NCBI GenBank assembly: GCA_913051935.1
Contig: CAJXCU010000018.1
Span: 1-43,182 of the forward strand
DNA length: 43,182 nt
Reading direction: 5' to 3'
Source: an uncultured Flavobacteriales bacterium
GTDB lineage: Bacteria > Bacteroidota > Bacteroidia > Flavobacteriales_D > Crocinitomicaceae
The number at the start of each line of letters is the position of its first letter. Positions within the stretch are counted from its first letter, which is position 1. The notes beneath the pieces were generated by a model. It saw only the letters and a program-made list of their open reading frames with translations, was not told the origin of the DNA and did no database searches. The position numbers and the translations under genes were made by a program. Below are positions 39,001 through 43,182 of this stretch, piece after piece.

Positions 39001-39542
39001 CTACCTGGAACTATTTTATTCACAAGGTCGGGATGGTTAACTTGAATCGCATTATCTGTAACAGCGACAACAATGTTTGCGTCTCCTGTCGAAATGTCCC
39101 ATGCCTGAGGAGCATTTACTTGGAATAAACACCACATACCATTATTGAATGAGTTTGTGAAATATGTGTCATTTGGCATTAGACAAGTTTTGTGCAACTC
39201 CTTCTTCTCGGCGTAAACCACATCAACTTCGGACTTGACTCGTTCGATGAGTAGTTCAGTTTTCTGGATTTCTGTGAACCGTATTTCGTATGTACGTACT
39301 AAATTTTCATCCTTAATATTTGGATGTAGTTGCACAACCTCATATATACCAAATTCTTGGAAAGCGCCCTCTAAAAAGGGATTATCAGAGGGTTGGACAA
39401 TGCCGTGAAAGGCCTTAAACATGTGGGCGCCTGTTGGGACTTGAAAGATTATTTTACCATCTTGGTAATCGGGATTAAAATTTTGTGAAAAAGAAAAGAA
39501 GCTCAAAAAAAAGAGCATAAGACTAAGACAAGTGTATTTCAT
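36003..39542 (-). CDS. Secreted subtilisin-like (S8) serine protease with PKD and T9SS sorting domains
   Basis: A 1,179-residue exported protease. A signal peptide (1-19) and propeptide-like region (about 20-125) precede the S8 domain (about 130-420), whose triad is intact: D163 (VAVTDNAIQVNHPDL), H200 (GFHGSHVSGT) and S353 (GTSMASPMVAG), with oxyanion N291 (AAAGNDN). Two CARDB-like beta domains (around 425-530 and 650-770), each beginning with a SIS/EIS-P-x-G-x-(L/I)-C segment, flank a probable beta domain. A jelly-roll-like region precedes a PKD domain (YAWNFGDGSTSTVMNPTHEY, around 1000). The final 80 residues (LYPNPNKGSFFLSG) are a type-A T9SS signal. Likely role is extracellular protein degradation. 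It has its own promoter region (possible TACTTTTA at 39613-39620). Confidence 0.92.
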   Translation of the reverse strand: MKYTCLSLMLFFLSFFSFSQNFNPDYQDGKIIFQVPTGAHMFKAFHGIVQPSDNPFLEGAFQEFGIYEVVQLHPNIKDENLVRTYEIRFTEIQKTELLIERVKSEVDVVYAEKKELHKTCLMPNDTYFTNSFNNGMWCLFQVNAPQAWDISTGDANIVVAVTDNAIQVNHPDLVNKIVPGRDVVDNDNDPSPCGGNDGFHGSHVSGTVGAETNNNMGVASIGFNISVMPIKIGNCSTGALTGGYDGIIWAADNGADAINMSWGGGGVSTYGQNVCNYAWNAGVILIAAAGNDNSSQQFYPAAYNNVVSVASTTNGDAKSSFSQYGTWIDVAAPGSQILSTNEGTSYQFSQGTSMASPMVAGLVGLMISHAPSATPQDIVDCLLSSADNIESANPNYQGQLGSGRINAEEALICLNAFTFSLDAGITSISSPQGQLCTSTVSPEFELRNYGSQNLTSATISYQYDGGGAQTINWTGNLPQGGVEMVSLPNQNLSAGAHELTISCSAPNGNTDQNNSNNSQISSFSVVPSGEAVTVEIVTDCYGSEIEWNITEDGGTAVLASGGPYPDITGGETYQSEVCLATGSCYIFTITDTYGDGLYGSQWTCTVDGSYSITESNGNVLASIQAANSDFGYEEVNPFCVSSNVSYDVGINEISYPYGTICNPEVEAQIEIFNYGSEAFSSVDIVYNFGTGNQNYTYNGSLAPGASAMLTLPAVSVPGGASTLNVTLQNPDGNADGNTANNSMSSELYVYDTYQGLPFTENFESNSFTANNWYMTNNDNDITWEIVSVVGTSPGNKAAKIDFFNYSNGGQRDGFQTAPFDFGLFTNIQMSFEHAFRRYNQESRDSLAILISTDCGASFTHIASYAEDGTGSFATAFTSPVEFVPTADDWCTGDVGSDCKIIDLNAYSGMSGVVIRFESVNNGIAGNNLFIDNINITGDQSSSPPTASFNAQSSVCLGDFIQFANNSLGGSSYAWNFGDGSTSTVMNPTHEYSTVGTYNVQLTVTNVFGSDSFSQTIVVSANPTVEMSSPFATVCNTDGGFSLSGSPSGGVYAGPGINGNVFNPSTAGVGTHVITYTYTDNNGCSGSDFLTILVDNCVGLLPNELQNVMLYPNPNKGSFFLSGLPETGSISVYSVEGRLISFFDIKEESQSFDLSSPSPGVYRIFIRSEFGERVLKMVIS

Positions 39543-39691
39543 GTTGAGATAATTTAGAACCTAAAAATCTTGAAAATCTTTGAATATATCAACTTATTGC
39601 ATGTATATATTTTAAAAGTAGACCTATGCTATGTGTTACTTATAATCCAAAAAAGCATAAGTGACCAACGGCGCTGAATTAAAAAAATGAG

Positions 39692-39711
39692 AATACCCTG
39701 ATAAAGGTATT
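39692..39711. promoter_or_regulatory. Inverted repeat overlapping a promoter (AATACC-8-GGTATT)
   Basis: AATACC (39692-39697) and GGTATT (39706-39711) form a dyad whose right arm overlaps the -33 TTTG at 39710-39713. This layout fits a repressor operator for the 136-residue gene downstream. Confidence 0.45.
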
Positions 39712-39739
39712 TGAGGTAAACTTTTCATTTATATTTTTG
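39710..39739 (+). promoter_or_regulatory. Complete Bacteroidota-type promoter (-33 TTTG, 18 bases, -7 TATTTTTG)
   Basis: The -33 element TTTG is at 39710-39713 and the -7 element TATTTTTG at 39732-39739. Spacing fits the Bacteroidota consensus. The ATG of the next gene is 32 bases after the box. Confidence 0.7.
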
Positions 39740-39771
39740 TATTATAGGTATAGTACAAACACTGCCAAACA

Positions 39772-40182
39772 ATGAAAAACAATAGACTAATTAAAGCGCT
39801 TAAGAAAACAGCAAACGATTTAGACAATGGTTGCGAGTACGAATGGGGCCACATGGCGCGCTGTAATGCAGGTTGTTTGGTCCAAAACTTAATGGATAAA
39901 TCACAGTCAGAGGTTGTTGAAATGGTCCACGGTCACTTAGATGAATGGACAGAATATGCAGATGCATACTGTAAAGGAACCCATAAATTTATCGACGATC
40001 TTTTTCAAGAGCTCGAGGAGTATGGTTTATCTCATCAAGACGTCCTTCACCTAGAAAATCTGTCAGACCCGAAAATTACAGATACCTTCCCGTTAGAAAG
40101 CAGATATCTAGAAAGAAACAACCCAACTCACGTTAGCAGATATATGAGACGCTTTGCAGAGCAACTTGAAACAGTATCTTAA
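39772..40182 (+). CDS. Conserved hypothetical protein with HMxxCNxGxLVQ motif
   Basis: A 136-residue soluble protein with no signal peptide, mainly helical and acidic. The segment YEWGHMARCNAGCLVQNL (residues 23-40) is notable: His, two close Cys and a hydrophobic helix. I recall similar small Bacteroidota proteins carrying HMGxCNCGHLxQ at this place, but know no function. Four cysteines in all (C21, C30, C34, C67), with H27, could bind a metal or haem-like cofactor; this is a guess. It has the best-formed promoter of the window with an overlapping dyad, so its expression is likely controlled. A weak hairpin lies after the stop. Confidence 0.7.
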   Translation: MKNNRLIKALKKTANDLDNGCEYEWGHMARCNAGCLVQNLMDKSQSEVVEMVHGHLDEWTEYADAYCKGTHKFIDDLFQELEEYGLSHQDVLHLENLSDPKITDTFPLESRYLERNNPTHVSRYMRRFAEQLETVS

Positions 40183-40196
40183 ATGAATCAGCTTTG

Positions 40197-40220
40197 GTGA
40201 ACATCTGATTTTCTGTTCAC
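40197..40220 (+). terminator. Weak hairpin after the 136-residue gene (GTGAACA-10-TGTTCAC)
   Basis: A 7-bp stem (40197-40203 with 40214-40220) is followed by only a few T residues. It could be a weak terminator, or an operator for the SDR gene that starts 30 bases later. Confidence 0.35.
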
Positions 40221-40250
40221 TTCATTCCGAATGCCACTAAATAAAACCTA

Positions 40251-40955
40251 ATGAACTTAAAAGGAAAGCATATAATTGTCACCGGAGGAAGTCTCGGAAT
40301 AGGCAGGGCGACCGCCAATAGCTTAATTGAAAAAGGAGCTAAAGTGCTTGTCACCGGAAGATCGACTGAGCGTCTCGATAATGCGTTCAATGACCTTAAT
40401 TGTCACACAATAGAATTTGACATTGGAGACACCGCAAAAACAGAGGAGAATGCAAAGAAATGTATAGAAATACTGGATGGTAGAGTTGATGTTTTGATTA
40501 ATAATGCGGGGCTTGGAGAACGAAAATCCATCGAAGAATTGAGTATTGATGCTTTCATGAAAGTTTTTAATGTCAATGTATTTGGACTCGCGTTATTCAC
40601 AAAAGAGATTGTGCCTCTAATGAAATCGCAAAATGGTGGAACCATTATTAACATTGGTTCTACTGCAAGCTTAAAGGGATATCAAACAGGCAGTATTTAC
40701 GCCTCATCGAAATTCGCAGTTCGCTGTCTTACGCAATGCTGGCAGGCAGAATTACGCCCCCACAATATTAGGGTATGTCAAATCAATCCTAGTGAGGTAA
40801 CTACAGCATTTGGTAGCCGCGATAGAATCGAAAGAAAAGAAGTAGACAACAAGCTAAGCTCAAAAGAAATCGCCCACGCGATTACTTCTGCCTTGGAGAT
40901 GGATGATAGAGGATTCATCAATGAGCTCAACGTATGGGCTACAAATCCATTTTGA
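40251..40955 (+). CDS. Short-chain dehydrogenase/reductase (classical SDR)
   Basis: A 234-residue cytosolic NAD(P)-dependent oxidoreductase. It shows the cofactor motif TGGSLGIG (11-18), the NNAG structural motif (84-87), and the catalytic Ser137, Tyr150 and Lys154 (YASSK) with typical spacing. An Arg-containing segment after the second strand (TGRSTER) favours NADP. It resembles FabG and sepiapterin-reductase-like SDRs; with its short C-terminal part, the substrate cannot be assigned. No TAnnTTTG lies right upstream, so it may be read through from the preceding gene. Confidence 0.9.
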   Translation: MNLKGKHIIVTGGSLGIGRATANSLIEKGAKVLVTGRSTERLDNAFNDLNCHTIEFDIGDTAKTEENAKKCIEILDGRVDVLINNAGLGERKSIEELSIDAFMKVFNVNVFGLALFTKEIVPLMKSQNGGTIINIGSTASLKGYQTGSIYASSKFAVRCLTQCWQAELRPHNIRVCQINPSEVTTAFGSRDRIERKEVDNKLSSKEIAHAITSALEMDDRGFINELNVWATNPF

Positions 40956-41040
40956 GTTAAAAAACACTGCCATCATGTATATACCACAATCAAGGTATTA
41001 ACTTTTCAAAAAATCCCCCTCAATAAATCGACTCGAGTTG

Positions 41041-41048
41041 TATATTTG
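41041..41048 (+). promoter_or_regulatory. Candidate -7 promoter element of the NTF2-like lipoprotein gene (TATATTTG)
   Basis: Exact TAnnTTTG with a leader of about 55-60 bases, long for this window, that contains two dyads. No -33 TTTG is seen at the usual spacing. Confidence 0.5.
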
Positions 41049-41050
41049 TG

Positions 41051-41078
41051 CTTCAATTGAAGTTGTCCTGTTGACAAC
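41051..41078 (+). promoter_or_regulatory. Palindrome and hairpin at the start of the lipoprotein mRNA
   Basis: CTTCAATTGAAG (41051-41062) is a perfect 12-bp palindrome at the expected transcription start. GTTGTC (41062-41067) and GACAAC (41073-41078) then form a 6-bp hairpin with a 5-base loop in the leader. Together they look like an operator plus an RNA structure. Confidence 0.4.
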
Positions 41079-41111
41079 AAAACAAAAATTTTCAAATTAA
41101 AACCAAAACAA

Positions 41112-41675
41112 ATGAAAAAGATTTTCTTTACACTACTCTTAGGAGGGCTCGTTATGTCGTGCAACAACAAGTCAGCAACAGGAAATGAAGAGGCCACTGG
41201 CAATGCTGAGACAGCGACCGAAAATACAGATATAAAAGCAACATATGAAGCCAATGTGGTAAGCTTCGAAAAGCTTTGCAAAGCATGGGGGGAGCAAGAC
41301 CTTGAAGGTGCTTTAAACTTGATGGCTGACGACTTCATGGAAAGAGGAACAGGTCTTGGTGAACCTGATCGTACGAAAGAGGAGTGGAAAGCAAATAATG
41401 AAGCGATGATGAGTATAATGAAGCCTACATTAAAACAAGCTGTATTCCTTCCTGGAGTGGACACAACAACACTGGCTATGGACGGTTCTGTTAGATACTA
41501 TGGCACTTGGAATTTCGCCTCTGGAGAAAAGAACCTGGACTGCAAAGTCTACGGAAGTGCAGATTTCAACGATGAAGGTTTGATGACAACCCTCACACAT
41601 TATGCAGATTTCGGTGCAACAATGATGCAAATATTACCAGAAGAGGTGGTTGCACAAATGATGGGTGGTAAATAA
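41112..41675 (+). CDS. Lipoprotein with an NTF2/SnoaL-like domain
   Basis: A 187-residue lipoprotein: signal residues 1-16 with lipobox VMSC (Cys17), then a low-complexity Glu/Thr/Ala linker (about 18-45). The globular part (about 46-187) opens with YEANVVSFEKLCKAWGEQDLEGALNLMADDFMERGTG. This helix plus first strand is typical of SnoaL/DUF4440-like NTF2 folds, which often bind small ligands. No catalytic residues can be named. It is followed directly by a strong terminator and is therefore monocistronic. Confidence 0.75.
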   Translation: MKKIFFTLLLGGLVMSCNNKSATGNEEATGNAETATENTDIKATYEANVVSFEKLCKAWGEQDLEGALNLMADDFMERGTGLGEPDRTKEEWKANNEAMMSIMKPTLKQAVFLPGVDTTTLAMDGSVRYYGTWNFASGEKNLDCKVYGSADFNDEGLMTTLTHYADFGATMMQILPEEVVAQMMGGK

Positions 41676-41697
41676 TCTCTGATGAACAATAATTTCG

Positions 41698-41720
41698 AAA
41701 GGGGCTTCGGCCCCTTTTTT
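41698..41720 (+). terminator. Strong rho-independent terminator with a UUCG tetraloop
   Basis: The stem AAAGGGGC (41698-41705) pairs with GCCCCTTT (41710-41717) around a TTCG loop closed by C-G, the extra-stable tetraloop, and ends in a T run. It lies about 20 bases after the lipoprotein stop. Confidence 0.95.
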
Positions 41721-41749
41721 ATTGATCTAAAATCTAACTATTAGGTACC

Positions 41750-41774
41750 GTGATGAAACATAAAAAACCATCAC
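41750..41774. promoter_or_regulatory. Inverted repeat upstream of the coiled-coil lipoprotein gene (GTGATG-13-CATCAC)
   Basis: A 6-bp dyad with a 13-base AT-rich spacer between the terminator and the next gene. Operator or chance; no exact -7 box is near (TACTTTAA at 41798-41805 is 6 of 8). Confidence 0.3.
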
Positions 41775-41809
41775 TGCATATCTAATTGCTTTTTTCGTAC
41801 TTTAATTTT

Positions 41810-42694
41810 ATGAAAAAAATATTCCTGCCCCTTGTAATTACAATTTTACTTCTGTCTTCATGCGTCGTTTATTACGAAACTGGAGATGTCCGAAAAACCA
41901 TCGACTCCAATGTAGCTATTGCGAATGATTACCAAGCCAAAACAAACGAGGACTACAGCAATAAATTAGATACCTATCAATGGCTCGAAAAATCCATTTT
42001 GAACAAGGAATTAGAACCATTTAAGTCGACTACAAGACATAAGGTTAAAATGAGTAAGACATATGAAGATTTGCGTCTCAAAACAAATGAAATAAAAGCA
42101 TTAAAGATGACATTTGAGAACCTTGCTAAAGGGAAGAAAAAAATCAAATCTAATGAGGACATATGGCAAGAATTCAAGGAAATTAAGAAAAAAATGAAAA
42201 GTATCAAGGCTGAAATTGATCAGTTAAACCCCAAGTATGTCTCATCTTCTAATGCATTCGCTAACTCAATTTCTACAAGTAATTTCAAGATTTTGAATAA
42301 AAATGAATTAAAAACGAATATTGAAAATAACCTAAGCGAACTTAGCAATTCTATAGAGAGCACGAGCCGAAACATGAAACGCTCAAAAAGAGAATTAGAA
42401 GGCGCTAAAAATAAGATCAATGATAGCACCTACAGACAAAGAATGGATATTCTTAATCAGATGGATCAATTGCTTTCGGAAACAGAAATTATACAAGGTG
42501 AAATCACACAAGCATTAGATATGCTTTTGAACAAGGCTGAAATACTTAGAAATAGGGATGAAATATGGACAGGTCCGAATACAAAGACCCAAAAATATGT
42601 ATCAAGCATACAAGATGGAATCACCCAAATAAGAAACAAACAAGCAATTTTCAATAAACTAGCCCTATCACTAAATATGGATGACAGCGAATAG
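41810..42694 (+). CDS. Helical coiled-coil lipoprotein of unknown function
   Basis: A 294-residue protein from the ATG at 41810, which opens a clear lipoprotein signal (MKKIFLPLVITILLLSSC, lipidated Cys18). The 8 extra residues possible upstream would spoil this signal. The mature protein is almost wholly charged alpha helix, rich in Lys, Glu, Asn and Ser, with heptad-like stretches (about 80-150 and 170-260), and has no recognised domain. It is probably a rod-like or membrane-associated protein in the periplasm or at the outer membrane. It converges with the next small membrane-protein gene (9-base gap). Confidence 0.72.
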   Translation: MKKIFLPLVITILLLSSCVVYYETGDVRKTIDSNVAIANDYQAKTNEDYSNKLDTYQWLEKSILNKELEPFKSTTRHKVKMSKTYEDLRLKTNEIKALKMTFENLAKGKKKIKSNEDIWQEFKEIKKKMKSIKAEIDQLNPKYVSSSNAFANSISTSNFKILNKNELKTNIENNLSELSNSIESTSRNMKRSKRELEGAKNKINDSTYRQRMDILNQMDQLLSETEIIQGEITQALDMLLNKAEILRNRDEIWTGPNTKTQKYVSSIQDGITQIRNKQAIFNKLALSLNMDDSE

Positions 42695-42703
42695 AATCTG
42701 ATG

Positions 42704-43021
42704 CTAACCCTGATTTATTTTCTCCTGGTCGGTTTTTGATTTTTTTGCTTCTTGAGCTTTCACAAAGTCTTGAATTTTTTTTAGCCAAGCTTTTTGTTTC
42801 ACGTCGTTTTCTTTTGAGATATAAAACCTTTCGCGGAGTTTGGGATCTTTCATGTCTTTCCCATGCTGTTTATTTACAGCGCGTATTGCTTTTAAAAACT
42901 TCGAGATAAATCTGTAAGCCAAAACAATAATTCTTATTCGCCTTATGAAAACTACAATCACGAGAGATATCGCTAATAGCAAGAGCAAATAATCAATTAT
43001 GGATGTGATTTCTTTAGACAA
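42704..43021 (-). CDS. Small single-span membrane protein, TTG start
   Basis: A 105-residue protein: short N-terminus, one hydrophobic span (about 10-32, YLLLLLAISLVIVVFIRRIRIIVL), then a long, strongly basic soluble tail (Lys/Arg/Gln-rich) that should lie in the cytosol. No family is recognised. No in-frame ATG exists between the upstream stop at 43058 and the membrane span, so TTG at 43021 is the likely start. An exact -7 box (TATATTTG, 43042-43049) lies 20 bases before it, with the T run of the tRNA terminator in the -33 position. Confidence 0.6.
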   Translation of the reverse strand: MSKEITSIIDYLLLLLAISLVIVVFIRRIRIIVLAYRFISKFLKAIRAVNKQHGKDMKDPKLRERFYISKENDVKQKAWLKKIQDFVKAQEAKKSKTDQEKINQG

Positions 43022-43041
43022 AATGCAAAGGATTACTCCTT

Positions 43042-43049
43042 CAAATATA
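43042..43049 (-). promoter_or_regulatory. Candidate -7 promoter element of the small membrane-protein gene (TATATTTG)
   Basis: Exact TAnnTTTG on the minus strand. A TTTG formed by the last bases of the tRNA terminator's T run lies 23 bases further upstream, at the long end of the allowed -33/-7 spacing. Confidence 0.5.
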
Positions 43050-43073
43050 AAAAAACATTACTCATAATCGCAC

Positions 43074-43109
43074 AAAAAAACCCAGCAACACTTTTTATTA
43101 CTGGGTTTT
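43074..43109 (-). terminator. Rho-independent terminator of the tRNA gene
   Basis: AAAACCCAG (43077-43085) and CTGGGTTTT (43101-43109) form a 9-bp stem with a 15-base loop; on the minus strand the T run continues through 43074. It begins 5 bases after the tRNA end. Confidence 0.85.
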
Positions 43110-43114
43110 AGAAG

Positions 43115-43182
43115 TGGTCCCACAAGGGCTCGAACCTTGGACCCCCTGATTATGAGTCAGGTGCTCTAACCAACTGAGCTAT
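43115..43182 (-). tRNA. tRNA with CAU anticodon, probably tRNA-Ile2 (lysidine type), 5' end cut off
   Basis: Read on the minus strand, the visible part runs from position 7 to the discriminator A at 43115. It shows the D arm TAGCTCAGTTGGTTAGAGCA, an anticodon stem CCTGA/TCAGG around CTCATAA (anticodon CAT), and a T arm CAAGG-TTCGAGC-CCTTG. The 3' acceptor strand is TGGGACC; no CCA is encoded, as usual in this phylum. G67-G69 imply C4-G69 and C5-G68 pairs, which are recognition features for the lysidine synthetase TilS in E. coli, so tRNA-Ile2 is favoured over elongator tRNA-Met. The first six bases lie outside the window. Confidence 0.93.

Noticed and set aside
41006..41464. Minus-strand frame (152 codons) opposite the NTF2-like lipoprotein
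   Set aside because: It runs across the promoter, leader and lipoprotein signal region of a clear plus-strand gene; composition is that of an antisense shadow.

Overview
This window looks like a chromosomal stretch of an aerobic, AT-rich member of the Bacteroidota, most likely in or near the Flavobacteriales. Four things point there: secreted proteins with type IX secretion (T9SS) C-terminal domains and SprB-like repeats; families typical of the phylum (DUF4290 beside murA, DUF4197, a LuxC-like acyl-CoA reductase, BshC); the near absence of Shine-Dalgarno sites; and many starts preceded by the Bacteroidota -7 element TAnnTTTG. No phage, insertion sequence, integrase or CRISPR array is visible.

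Layout. 1-3.2 kb: 3' part of efp, gcvT, an unlisted 48-codon Cys/Lys-rich microprotein gene, and gdhA with a clear terminator. 3.4-7.8 kb: a large SprB-like T9SS protein, a DUF4197 lipoprotein and a nucleoside phosphorylase with a TTG start. 7.8-12 kb (minus): purL, DUF4290 and murA as a tight operon; MurA has Asp where fosfomycin-sensitive enzymes have Cys. 12.1-16 kb: lpdA (plus), then map with a coupled membrane protein and a GTG-start acyl-CoA reductase (minus). 16.2-20.1 kb (minus): icmF, a fused B12-dependent acyl-CoA mutase with its G-protein chaperone, followed by a small Smr protein. 20.2-23.4 kb: a CAP-domain protein, a small unknown protein, a YkgJ-type cysteine-cluster protein, a histone-deacetylase-like hydrolase, tatA and purE. 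23.4-29.4 kb: namZ and a LolC/E-type permease whose starts and promoters interlock head to head, bshC, a class V aminotransferase and a MarC-family protein. 29.6-39.5 kb: three large T9SS cargo proteins, namely a vanadium-dependent haloperoxidase-like enzyme, a translationally coupled FG-GAP/ASPIC-UnbV protein, and, convergent beyond a two-way terminator, a subtilisin-like protease. 39.7-43.2 kb: a small unknown protein, an SDR oxidoreductase, two lipoproteins, a one-helix membrane protein and a 5'-truncated CAU-anticodon tRNA.

Most genes are housekeeping: translation (efp, map, tRNA), one-carbon, glutamate and purine metabolism, envelope synthesis and turnover (murA, namZ), thiol metabolism (bshC) and branched or short acyl-CoA metabolism (icmF, lpdA). 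The accessory part is the T9SS cargo block. The strongest leads are the haloperoxidase/ASPIC gene pair, the Cys/Lys-rich microprotein, the interlocked divergent promoters of namZ and the permease gene, and a set of eleven exact TAnnTTTG boxes placed just upstream of chosen starts, some leaving almost no 5' leader. All calls come from reading the sequence; no database search was run.
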